Positions 10,540 through 20,257 of a DNA stretch of 55,956 nucleotides are shown in pieces (positions within the stretch are counted from its first letter, which is position 1; the number at the start of each line of letters is the position of its first letter). The DNA is from Beroe ovata (Eukaryota > Ctenophora > Nuda > Beroida > Beroidae). The notes beneath the pieces were generated by a model. The model was not told the origin of the DNA and did no database searches. It was given only the letters and a program-made list of their open reading frames with translations. The stretch is taken from NCBI GenBank assembly GCA_946803715.1, contig CAMPET010000077.1, forward strand, positions 180,073 through 236,028, written 5' to 3'. Made by a program: the position numbers and the translations under genes.

Positions 10540-11420
10540 TGTCCGTGTTTATTCTGACTTCTATCAATTATTCCAATCATTTAGTACGTAAGTTTATTTA
10601 GCTAAGCTTTGGAATTCAACCATATATTAATTCTATCAGTTTACCAGAGGAAAATCATTTCAACATTTCTCTGAAAAATCATGCAAATAGACTATAGTAC
10701 AACCATTACAAAAGCATTCCAGAGTGCATTATGTTTTTCATTCAGGGTGGTCGGGGAGTCAACCAAGATAGGTAGAGATGGATTCGTCAAGACAAGAGAT
10801 AATTAATTTCGCAGGGTGAATAAGGAACCGAATTATTTCAACATTTCAATAGGAGCCAGAAGCTAATTATCAATCATAAATTTCAGATATCCACTGATAA
10901 GGAAGTGGACTTTCTATAGCAAAGAAGACAATAATTGATTGGTTCACTGTTTTATCCGCATATAATCTAAATACGTCCCAAATCTCAATCTCTCTTATAT
11001 ACATGGATATTTATCAAATTCATCTTTTCAATATTTTGAATAACTTTGAAAAGATTGATCATTCTAAGAATCATCGTGAACTCCTGATAAAGTTCATTGT
11101 TCTTTTATTGAGTTTATTCTTTGCTTCCATTGACTGACATTAAACCACATTGTACTATGATAGCCGTAATGGGTTAACTTTTGATGCAATGAGTGATAGA
11201 AAATCAGCCATTATTGTTGAATCTATAATCATCACTGAGTTTTATTGCTCCAAACATTGTTGAAACAGAAGTTAGAGCTGCAGTATTTTGTACTTGATTT
11301 CAAAAAAGCAATAACAGCTAATTCCATTAGAAGGGCAAAAGAAGATGAATACAAAACAATTCATTGATATGAAAAGAACTGTCAATTATTGATTGACAAC
11401 AATACGTATTTGGATTAATC
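10540..11420. other. AT-rich non-coding interval
   Basis: Probably the 3' UTR of the preceding gene plus the leader of the SDHAF1 gene. I see no exon, apart from a possible short alternative last exon starting near 10747 that would reach a stop within about ten codons. Confidence 0.5.
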
Positions 11421-11681
11421 ATGACACTGAGTGCTTTACAGAAGAAGATATTTGCACAGTACAGATCATTTTTGAGACTATCTTGGGACAACCCAACTCT
11501 AAGACAGCATGTGAAGAACGAATTCCTCAAGTATGGGCAAAACATTGCTAAATCAGACTTTCTCCACATTGAACATTTGTTACGAAGAGGGGACAAGCAG
11601 TTGAAAATGCTCAGGAAGGATGGTGTTGATGGGATCAAATATTTGGGCATAAACAGTCGACCAAGGGATAAAGTTTCCTGA
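11421..11681 (+). CDS. SDHAF1: succinate dehydrogenase assembly factor 1 (LYR-family)
   Basis: This single-exon 86-residue protein is small, basic and all-helical, as in LYR-motif mitochondrial assembly factors. It opens LSALQKKIFAQYRSFLR, where the LYR tripeptide is represented by QYR followed by the usual downstream Phe. The middle reads FLKYGQNIAKSDFLHIEHL, then LRRGDKQLKML, matching the SDHAF1 pattern of an acidic 'D-x-L-x-I-E-x-L-x-R-R-G-x-x-Q-L' helix. SDHAF1 acts in the mitochondrial matrix and helps insert Fe-S clusters into the SDHB subunit of complex II. The family is usually 80-120 residues, so this looks complete. Leu to Gln at the first LYR position is the only oddity. Confidence 0.88.
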   Translation: MTLSALQKKIFAQYRSFLRLSWDNPTLRQHVKNEFLKYGQNIAKSDFLHIEHLLRRGDKQLKMLRKDGVDGIKYLGINSRPRDKVS

Positions 11682-12048
11682 CAAATGCGTGTTGTAGTAT
11701 CCAATTGATGATGATATTTTGTAATTTATTGTTGTATGGGTATATGATAGTACCTATATAGTGACCCTCGAAATCGACCCTTACTTGTGTACCTGTGAAC
11801 ACCCTGGGTAATGTGAATATTATAAATAAATTTCTTTGATTGTACTTTCATACTTTCGCTTCAAAGAAATTTTTCTACTCCTTGTAAATCAAATCTGATT
11901 TTCCTCACAATCGATGTGAAGCATGTTGCTTCTTGGGTGAAATCAACAGCACACTCAGCTAGTGCACATTTATTAGGTATGGCCCCGGATCTCAGTATGT
12001 GAGCAATTCCATCTCTCTTGAGTTGAGATGTGAGTTGATATCCGCAAC
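11682..12048. other. SDHAF1 3' region and DPH3 promoter region
   Basis: A polyadenylation signal AATAAA lies at 11825-11830, about 145 bp after the SDHAF1 stop. The rest is the short interval before the DPH3 ATG at 12049. No further gene seen. Confidence 0.5.
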
Positions 12049-12388
12049 ATGACTACATTTCATGATGAGATAGAAATAGAAGACATGGAGTATGATGAGG
12101 ATGATGAGACATACTACTATCCGTGCCCTTGTGGTGACCTCTTTTCAATCAGGTTGACAATATGAGTATTCTTATTAACTTTATACTGTCATAATGCCAT
12201 ATTACGAACACACTAGCATAACCTTATTATGCATCGAAAATATTTGCAGCAAAGAAGAGTTAGAGAATGGAGAGGAAATAGCAAAATGCCCCAGCTGCTC
12301 TCTTATGATCAAAGTTATTTACGATAAGGATGATTTCACTAAGTTAGCCCAGAAAACAGCTATTAAAGCTGTGAGGCAGACTGCATAG
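12049..12388 (+). CDS. DPH3: diphthamide biosynthesis protein 3 (Kti11), CSL-type zinc protein
   Basis: Two exons, 12049-12152 and 12250-12388, join to 80 residues; the AG|C junction codon gives Ser35. The protein opens with the family signature [20 protein letters not shown] and has the four metal-binding cysteines at 26, 28, 48 and 51 (CPCG and CPSC), followed by [12 protein letters not shown]3 is the electron-donating cofactor of the DPH1-DPH2 Fe-S enzyme, which starts diphthamide synthesis on elongation factor 2, and also serves Elongator in wobble-uridine modification of tRNA. Length matches the family. It sits 236 bp before TRMT10A on the same strand. Confidence 0.95.
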
Positions 12389-12624
12389 CGTTTCCGTTTT
12401 TCATTTCTGAAGTATTATGCTTTCTTACTGATAATACTATTTGAGACTTTTTTCAGGCGTCTATTAATTGACTCTTGGATTTTTGTAAGCTATTCGATAC
12501 GAATTCAATGCTATGTAACCTAATGCCAATCGTTTGTTGCCAGAAGCGTTGAATGCAGTGTAAAACAGATAGGTAGCCAGATATTCTATAATTTCTTAGG
12601 TTGTTTGAAGATTGCTAGAATTTG

Positions 12625-13674
12625 ATGGAAACAGAGACATCAAATGTAGCGCTGGAAACAGAGGAGGACATTGGACTTGAAAAAAATGGGGAAGACACAG
12701 AGGAAAAAGAAGCTCAGGAAGACTTAGCCACCGCAAACAGTGAAACCTTGTCAAGGAATAAAAAAGGTATCCTTACCAAGGAAGAGTTAGATGCCGAGTA
12801 TAAAAAATATGAAGACAACTTTGCTATCTTTATAAAGGACTACAAGTTTCCAGATGATATTTCTAAAAAAGGGAAACGAAAGCTGATCGGTAAGCTACGT
12901 TTCGAATTCTTCAGACCATATAGGCAATTGAATCGTAGGGTTAAGGTCAAGAGAAAGAAAGCAGAAGGAGATAGGCAGTCTGTACCATCACGAAAGCGGT
13001 TCAAAACATATTCTATGAAGGATAGTCAAAGTAAGCTAAGAATCGCAGTGGATTGTAGTTATGATGATCTTATGTCGGATAAGGACATTTCAAAACTTTC
13101 CTCCCAAATACAGAGATGCTATTCCATAAACCGACATAAAGAAAATCCGTTGCAACTTCATGTCACCCAGATGGAAGGCAAATTGTTAAGCAGGATGGAG
13201 AAATTTATGGATGGCTTCACAAACTGGGATATCCATTTCAAGAATGGGAGTCTTGCAGAACTTTTCAAACCTGAAGAAATTGTATATCTTTGTGCTGAGT
13301 CAGAGAATTTGCTGGCTGATTTTGACCCTGACAAAGTTTATGCTATCGGGGGATTTGTCGATCATAATTCTCACAAAGGACTATCATACCAAAGAGCCAT
13401 TGCAGCAGGGTTTAGTCATGCTAGGCTCCCGATAGACAGCTTTTTTACTCTTTCCACCCGTAAGGTATTGACAGTTTGTCACGTATTCGAGATAATATCA
13501 ATGTTTTCAGTAACAAAGAACTGGAAAACTGCAATTGAAAATGCGATACCAGAAAGGAAAGGTTTAGAAGCTTTGGAAAATGACACTTCTGAGCCTTGTG
13601 ACGAGGCATTAGTGGAGCTTGACAATCAAGACGTGCTAAGGAATGACGATGAATTGACTGAAGATGGGAGCTGA
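12625..13674 (+). CDS. TRMT10A: tRNA (guanine(9)-N1)-methyltransferase, TRMT10A-like
   Basis: An intronless 349-residue SPOUT-fold enzyme that methylates N1 of purine 9 in tRNA using S-adenosylmethionine. I use the ATG at 12625, not the in-frame TTG just before it. An acidic N terminus and a Lys/Arg-rich helix (residues about 85-125, including KRKLIGKLRFEFFRPYRQL) precede the catalytic domain. Diagnostic segments are IAVDCSYDDLM, EEIVYLCAESEN, VYAIGGFVDHN (from about residue 238), HARLPIDSF (from about 265) and RKVLTVCHVFEI. Asp in GGFVDHN is at the family's conserved catalytic-loop position. The acidic tail is typical. TRMT10A is favoured over mitochondrial TRMT10C by length and lack of a presequence; TRMT10B cannot be fully excluded. 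Confidence 0.92.
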   Translation: METETSNVALETEEDIGLEKNGEDTEEKEAQEDLATANSETLSRNKKGILTKEELDAEYKKYEDNFAIFIKDYKFPDDISKKGKRKLIGKLRFEFFRPYRQLNRRVKVKRKKAEGDRQSVPSRKRFKTYSMKDSQSKLRIAVDCSYDDLMSDKDISKLSSQIQRCYSINRHKENPLQLHVTQMEGKLLSRMEKFMDGFTNWDIHFKNGSLAELFKPEEIVYLCAESENLLADFDPDKVYAIGGFVDHNSHKGLSYQRAIAAGFSHARLPIDSFFTLSTRKVLTVCHVFEIISMFSVTKNWKTAIENAIPERKGLEALENDTSEPCDEALVELDNQDVLRNDDELTEDGS

Positions 13675-13895
13675 CCTATAGAAACCACCTATAAGATTCT
13701 CTGCAAAATTCTCATCGGATAATAATGATTATGTTGATTGTTGAAGTATGTTTTATTCAGAATGTTTTATTACAGCACAAGTAGGTTTATTGCCATAAAG
13801 CTGCTGAATGACACATTTCTATTTTATCTTCATTTATCTCATGCTCCAACCACTAAGACACACTGTAGGCTCACATTAATTCCACTTGAAGCAGT

Positions 13896-14932
13896 ATGGC
13901 TAGAAAGAAGAAACGTCCGGCGCCTCCAGTGAAAGCAGAAACCCCCAAACAAGTGAAGGATGATAACAGAGCCATGGATACCCTGAAATTCCATCAAGCA
14001 AATGTGGACAGAGAAGTTGAGAAAATGACTGGAGAACTCCAAAAACTGGGAGAGAAGGTTTGTGATAGTTCTGACTGGCTCTGTATTGGCTCTCTCACGG
14101 TTCTTGGTTTTGTTTTTCTAACTTCTATAATCATTAGATGATAGAAGCGAATAATGATGCATTTGAGGAGTTTAAGAGTGCTGTTCCCCCTAACATTGGT
14201 AACATGACCCTGAAAGAATTATTCGACTCTGGCTACATGCTAGACTACGGTATGACCAGTGACGAGAAGTTCGTTGCTCTAGGGCCATGCCATTACGAGA
14301 TTGTGTAAGTTGAAATTCCCACCGTATCTATGATTCTTTTCATATTATTGAACCAGTATCATTGACTTCCCTGGCCCACTTGCCCAGTATCTACCTAGTG
14401 TATCTAGGTTAATTACCGATGGAGTTCAATCTATAATAGTATAAATGCAAACAAATGCGCTTTCATCAGTGATGAGGATAAACCAAGCACGACAGTGAAA
14501 CGAGCTAGACCTACGAACAGAGCAACCTTAGGAGACTCCAAAATGCCTCCTGATTCATTTGCCACTCCTGCACCTAATGCAGCAGGAGCAGTTGCGATGG
14601 GGGATAAGTTTATCACACCAAAGGTAGAAATAGAGCTTATATATTTGATATTATGTATGAAATCATGCGATTGATTGCTTGCATTCACAATTTTGAAATG
14701 TCCATTTTCTACTCGAAATACACAAATTTCCCAGGTTATTCCTATGCCTAAGCGGGGTCATGTGGTGGTATACACAGAAAACGGGTCACCATACTTGATC
14801 AACCTATCGACAATGAAAGCGAAACTTCCTGAAGACAGGCCGTCGGGTGTGGCCTCGTCTGCGACTTCGGTTCCAGTCACCCGCTCCACGAGGGTAACAA
14901 GGAGCACCAGGGCCACCACGAGTCGGCAGTGA
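13896..14932 (+). CDS. CDCA8: borealin-like chromosomal passenger complex subunit
   Basis: Four exons, 13896-14057, 14138-14304, 14470-14623 and 14735-14932, give 226 residues. The basic start MARKKKRPAPP leads to a helix, NVDREVEKMTGELQKLGEK, then MTLKELFDSG, matching in order the borealin helices that bundle with survivin and INCENP. The middle is basic and Pro/Thr-rich, and the C terminus has VVVYTENGSPYLINL, similar to the borealin C-terminal domain with its conserved G-S-P, followed by a Ser/Thr/Arg tail. Borealin targets Aurora B to centromeres and the spindle midzone. The protein is shorter than the 280-residue vertebrate form. Similarity is moderate and spread out, so the call is less secure than for the neighbours. 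Confidence 0.7.
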
Positions 14933-15632
14933 GGATCAGAGGAGAGAGGAGGAGGGGGTTTGTCAGTAATCCCTTTTTCTCTTGGCAGAAGATTGGCCCG
15001 GGTATAACAGAGTACAGTTAGTGATGATAGCACTGTGATAACCAAAGCATACATTGTGAAAAGAAGAAAAAGTCAGAGGCAGAAACAATGACGTTTTGCT
15101 GGTGATCTATGACGACTGTTAATCTATCAAATTTTGTAAAATAAGTTGAACGTATTATAGAAGGAGCTCAAAAGAATTCATGAAAGTGTTGGTATCTTAT
15201 GAGCAATCCATTTTGAAATGTCGCAGCTCTGAAAGCGAGATATTTAGAATTTTTCATTATATCGTATCTCGCTGAAGAACTCAAGATATGTATGACGGTT
15301 CACGGTACTATATGACGATTGACGGTGTAATAAATTCTTTTTCGAAGTCGAATGTTTGGATTTAATTTTTCATCAGGTTGTTTTGTTTTAAAATCTTCAG
15401 GCACTCGAAACCTATTGAGCTGCGTAGGAACCATTAATGACATGATTTTGACCAGTTCGATGTTGGTCCAACATTTTGCAAGCTACCTTTACTTGACGAA
15501 ATTATTACAAAAAATATTTGACAACACTTATTGCTATTGATAATTAATTAATAACAATTTATCTCATTGATACAGTTACCTATTTGGTTTCTTATTCTGA
15601 CTAACAAGGAAATTTTCGAGCAATGAAATGAA
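14933..15632. other. intergenic interval with a short tandem repeat
   Basis: No exon seen. At 15291-15326 two copies of a roughly 20-bp unit occur (TATGACGGTTCACGGT and TATGACGATTGACGGT). AATAAA at 15329-15334 may be the borealin-like gene's polyadenylation signal, though it is nearly 400 bp from the stop. Confidence 0.45.
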
Positions 15633-16937
15633 ATGAATGATTGCAATCTCTCATTACATACACTGTTATATAGAAAGAGCTCAATTCTATCCATCCTAGC
15701 CATGATTCATTGGGGGAGTTCAATCCCATGTACCCTCTATCTCAACCAGTGCAAAGTTAAAGACATCTACCTTCCTGACACCACTTCCTGGAACACATTT
15801 TCTTCAGATGTAACCCGTAATCTCAGCATTAGCCCGGTTCTGTGGCAGTATACTTACAGCAACAATCTTAACGACCCGGCTGTTTGGAGATCAGACATGG
15901 CATCAAATGAGGGATTTCAGAGAGTGCTGTCAAGGTTTTCATCGGGCGAAGTGCTGAAGATAAATGTGTCCGATGTGGTCAAGTCAGAGAGGAATGATGG
16001 TAGCGTGGCAACACATGATCAAACCGGACAGAGGAATGTTGTTTATAGTAATCACCCTTCACACTCAGTCCCCAGTTTTCAGCAATCAGTTGAGACAGCA
16101 GTGCAACAGTTCCTATCTGACCGCGGTGCTGATCTAATTCGAGACCTGGCTCACTCACACAGAGTGTGTTGTTGTGCTATGGGTCATGAAATTAGGAGAT
16201 CCCCCGAGGAATTTGTCATACCCCCGGGAAGACTGACCGAACCTGACATTGAGAACGGGGCAGTAGACGCTATACATGATAACATCATTCAGAATGGTCA
16301 GTCTTCTGTTTTGCCAGACTCTACAGAGATGAGAGAGAATAACAATGTATCGGTAGGCAATGACATGAACCGTGAAAGAGCCAGCTCCGCCTCCCACCTC
16401 ACTGCAGGGAGAAGTAGGAAACTGGACGAGTTGTCACCATGCTCGTCTAGTAAACGTCTGAAAGCCATGCTCGGTGACAAGGAGTATTTGCTGGCTCCCA
16501 GCCAGAACACCACCCTGACAGTGATACCGGGTCAAACAATCACAGCATCCTGGACTCTGCTCACCAAACACGGCATATCCAGTCGATGGGATGTGGTTGA
16601 CGATGGAGGGACGTTACCACACGTGGGTCACGTGACCTGGTCTCCCTCTTCCACTCCCAACATCATCACACTCTCTGTAGACTTTGTGGCGCCAGCACAG
16701 GAGGGGGAATACAACAGTACGTGGTGTCTGGTGCAGGATGGCTTGCGGAGGGAGGTGTTTGTGTTTTGTTGTGTTAAAGTGCGGTGCGGTCCATTGGCAG
16801 AGGCCAGTGGGAGGGGGCTTGCTTCTCATGGGAACATTCCTGTGGAGACATCAGTCCCTAAACTACTGAACAGTAATAAAGTGTTCTGTTTGAGTCGAGA
16901 TGCAAGGTATGGGAATAACAATGATAATAACAGCTAG
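15633..16937 (+). CDS. NBR1-like protein with PB1-like and FW (four-tryptophan) domains
   Basis: An open frame of 434 residues; a later ATG at 15702 may be the true start. Residues about 31-114 resemble a PB1 domain: a basic strand, LPDTTSWNTFSSDV, then QYTYSNN and a final EVLKINVSD. Residues about 292-382 read as an FW domain: LTVIPGQTITASWTLL, SRWDVV, GHVTWSP and EGEYNSTWCLV contain four tryptophans in the usual places, ending in hydrophobic VFVFCCVKV. PB1 plus FW is the NBR1 autophagy-receptor arrangement; ILRUN has FW but no PB1. I cannot find the ZZ finger, a clear LC3-interacting motif or a UBA domain. The tail after the FW domain is low-complexity, and a donor-like CAAG|GTATGG near 16906 could lead to an unseen last exon. 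Probably a partial or derived NBR1 relative. Confidence 0.65.
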   Translation: MNDCNLSLHTLLYRKSSILSILAMIHWGSSIPCTLYLNQCKVKDIYLPDTTSWNTFSSDVTRNLSISPVLWQYTYSNNLNDPAVWRSDMASNEGFQRVLSRFSSGEVLKINVSDVVKSERNDGSVATHDQTGQRNVVYSNHPSHSVPSFQQSVETAVQQFLSDRGADLIRDLAHSHRVCCCAMGHEIRRSPEEFVIPPGRLTEPDIENGAVDAIHDNIIQNGQSSVLPDSTEMRENNNVSVGNDMNRERASSASHLTAGRSRKLDELSPCSSSKRLKAMLGDKEYLLAPSQNTTLTVIPGQTITASWTLLTKHGISSRWDVVDDGGTLPHVGHVTWSPSSTPNIITLSVDFVAPAQEGEYNSTWCLVQDGLRREVFVFCCVKVRCGPLAEASGRGLASHGNIPVETSVPKLLNSNKVFCLSRDARYGNNNDNNS

Positions 16938-17297
16938 CTCCCTTAGATACGGAATGCTGAGTAGGAACTATTTGCATCTCTCATATTAATCGAATCTGGA
17001 CTCTATATTTTTTATGCGATAATTTTTATAAACCATTTAAGAATTTTGTATTTTTATGACGATTATTTGTGACCGGTCGATGATTTTGGATCTTATTTAA
17101 CCTGTTTCTTACTGTTGATTTATGTGAATTTTTCTCCGATAACGGATAACTTAGATATTTATTCTTGACAGTGGCTAAAGTATTTGTTTCCTTTTATTTG
17201 TTTAATTTCCCAGTTAAAAATTTGTTCCATAAGAGCATGAAAATACAAATTTATCATGTCGAGAAAGTGAAGCAATTGATGCAATGTTCCAGGCAGC
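16938..17297. other. AT-rich spacer between the NBR1-like and CtIP-like genes
   Basis: T-rich sequence with no recognisable exon. It probably contains the 3' end of one transcript and the promoter or leader of the next. Confidence 0.45.
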
Positions 17298-20257
17298 ATG
17301 AACATTTCAAACATTAGATCAGATTTCTCACTTCAATTGACAAAACTAGATCAGTTGAACAACGAGTTAGTCCAACACATATCAGGTAAGAAGCTTCATC
17401 GGCTGCCGGAAAACTACGCAGAGCGCAAATTTTATGTCAAAAATTGACAACAATGAGCGCTGGAAAATTTAGAGGTCAACCCAATCAGTCAATTCTCCTG
17501 ATTAGAAATGACAACTGCGCACATTCAGCGATCGAATCAGCCTAAAATCCATGTGAAAGTATTTCTAGCCCTTACCCGAACTGTCTGCATGCCCCAGACC
17601 CCTAACCCCTCGCTAATCCTTACCCCCACACCGATCCTCACCCGGCCTCGCCCTAACCAGAACAGTCCTATGTGAGGATTTGGGAGGTGCTCATTCGTCA
17701 CAACTTGCTGACACCACTGCATACTATAGTAACGAAGGAATGTTTGCTTGCTATGGAATTCGTTGACACCAGTTCGTCATAACAGGCCTGTGTGACGAAT
17801 GGGGTTCCTGTTCGTCACAACTTGCTGACACCACTGCATACTATAGTGACGAAGGAATGCTTGCTTGCTATGGAATCCGTTGACACCAGTTCGTCATAAC
17901 AGGCCTGTGTGACGAATGTGGGTCCTATTCGTCACAACTTGCTGACACCACTGCATACTTAAGTGACGAAGGAATGTTTGCTTGCTATGGAGTTCGTTGA
18001 CACCAGTTCGTCAGAACAGACCGGTGTGACGAATGGGGTACCTATTCGTAACAACTGTTGACACCACCGGATACTTGTGACGAAGAATTGATCGCTATGT
18101 TTTGGCAATTACGACCGACGCCGACTCATTATTATCTCATCCCTGATGGAATGAAAAGTGGTGCCATCTTTTCGTAATTCAATCGTCATCAACTGTTGAT
18201 GGGGATCGAAGGATATCAGAAAGAATTGCAGTAAAAATGTTTTTATATTTTATTTCTTTCTTCCTGGAGTTGGAGGAGCTCCATTATGAGCTTGTTTTTC
18301 TCGCTCCAAAATGTCCCACATGACACAAACTATCAACATTGTTCGGGGAACGCGCGAGTATGTTTTTCCTACTTGATGACTTCACGCACATATCTCTGCG
18401 CGCAATTGTGGAATCCATCATGTAATTCTGACAGGTTGAATTCGGTTTGTCACCATCATTTTGTCACAAGTAACAGCTGATTCCTTTTCAGACTTGCAAG
18501 ATCAGCTCAATCAAGAAAAGAAGAACCACGAAATTGCGACTGAGAAGCTTTTGAAAAACCAGAGACATTTGCTCAAGTAATCATTCGCTCCACTTCCATT
18601 CAACATTTGGAGAGGGGTTATGTTTAAGAGTCGCATAGTTACTACGAATTTGAAGGAAATTTCTGGTATTCNACACTTCACTCATGCTTCCAACACAGTA
18701 AGTTCTTATGAAAATCCTCAATTTAATATCACTTTGTGGAGCTGCTTGGTGCTGAATCATCTTCACACATGACACATTCAAATTTACACAGGATAGGTGA
18801 AGAAGAAGGGTCACAGCCAACGAAAACTGAGTCAAGTCTAGTCAGCCCCACTCAGGAGACAGCTGTGTCAACAACCATGACTGAGAACCATGACACCACT
18901 CTGGTTAAAAGTGATAACATCCTCTCCCAATCTTATAATGGTAAACGTACCACTCGACCTATATCAAAACTGAAACGAATACGAAAACCCGCTGCTCAAC
19001 CCACCAAACGAAAATGTTCCTCTCCGGTTAATAGCGCCACTCATTCTAAAGAAACCAAACGGCGGTCCAGATCCACCACAAGTGGCAGTACGCCTGAACC
19101 GAGCAAGCCATCCATCTTGTACGCAGAAGACTCGCAAGAACCAAACGCTGTTTTTGAGAATTCTTCGGGGGATTTGAGTTTTGAGAAAGCTTTGTCTGTA
19201 GCTCCTGAGACTCCTTCCCGGAACTCGGAAGTTTCGGGATGTGCTAGTCCTGTTTTGAATCTCCTTGAACTATCGCACGAGGAGGGTTCGTTTTTGAAGG
19301 TGAAAAATTCACAAGGATCTGATGCTCAGAATTGTGACGAAACAACCATGATAGGTTCTCCAATGACACCGATCAGGGCAAATGAACATTCTGGAAAACC
19401 TAAGAAATTCAATATTCTGACGGAGTGTAGGACTAACGTGACTATATCCGAAGAACTGTTAGGTTTCAGTTTGCCAGGGTGTTCGAAAGACGAATCATCC
19501 GATACTGAAGGGGAAATTGATAATGGGATCGGGAAGAATGACCTTACCCTAGCTACTAGCGCAGTTAACTGTCCGGTGAAAAAGGAGAAGGAAATTTCGC
19601 GTCCTCCTGACATGCCACCGGTCTCTGCTGCTGCCGGACAGGTAATGAATGCATTGCAATTCTGGATTCTAAACAACATTCAAAATATCCTAGAAGATTC
19701 CAAACAACATTCAAAAGATCCTAGGAGACCGAATTTGATATTTAAGCAAATTACCGACATTTATTCGATTCTAATAATGCTGCTGCAGGCGTCTGGGAAC
19801 AAACACCTGAAAGTTGTCCGTAAAAAGGAGGATCGGGCAAAGTTAGCAGCAACATCTTGTCCGAGCTGTTACAGATACTACAAGTGCTGTGGTCTGGACG
19901 ACGAGGAGATACTCAAACTTATCGGTCAGCACTGAGCAGTGGAGTTGAGAGGGTGGATTGGGATCAAAATATAGATGATGGATGACAGAATTTGGTCAAT
20001 TGTTATCTGTTCTGCCGAATTGCTCGTGTAAACACTGCGCTTCAAGAACTGTGATTCTAGGAAATCCTCGTCAGACACTAACTTTTTACTGTCTATCTCC
20101 AGGTGATGTATCCCGACACAGACATCAACACGGGCAGAAGACCCACAGTCCGCCCAGCATGTGGGACCTTACCATCCCCGAGGTCAACATGCCCATTGAG
20201 CCGGCCACCCAGAGGAAGAGAGTGAACAAGTACATGAGGGAGAGGAAGCTTTCGTGA
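17298..20257 (+). CDS. RBBP8: CtIP/RBBP8/Sae2-like DNA end-resection factor
   Basis: Exons 17298-17385, 18492-18576, 18792-19924 and 20103-20257 join in frame to 486 residues. The N terminus is a coiled coil (LTKLDQLNNELVQHI, then LQDQLNQEKKNHEI), as expected for the tetramerising end of CtIP. The long central exon is disordered, with Ser/Thr-Pro sites and basic patches. The C-terminal signature starts near residue 414: CPSCYRYYKCCGL, then SRHRHQHGQKTHSPPSMWDL. It corresponds to the Sae2-family module CxxC, SRHR, (S/T)P and W used to stimulate the MRE11 complex. The HSPPSMW serine aligns with the CDK site Thr847 of human CtIP. The Cys usually before SRHR is Val. The uncalled base at 18672 lies in an intron. 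Human CtIP is 897 residues, so this form is short, and an undetected 5' exon is possible. Confidence 0.82.
17690..18090. repeat. 117-bp minisatellite, about 3.4 copies, in intron 1 of the CtIP-like gene
   Basis: The landmark CAACTTGCTGACACCACTGC begins at 17701, 17818 and 17935, an exact 117-bp period, with a degraded fourth copy near 18052. Each unit contains GTTGACACCAGTTCGTCA and several GTGACGAA or TTCGTCAC words, which are complements of each other, so units can form internal hairpins. Confidence 0.9.
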
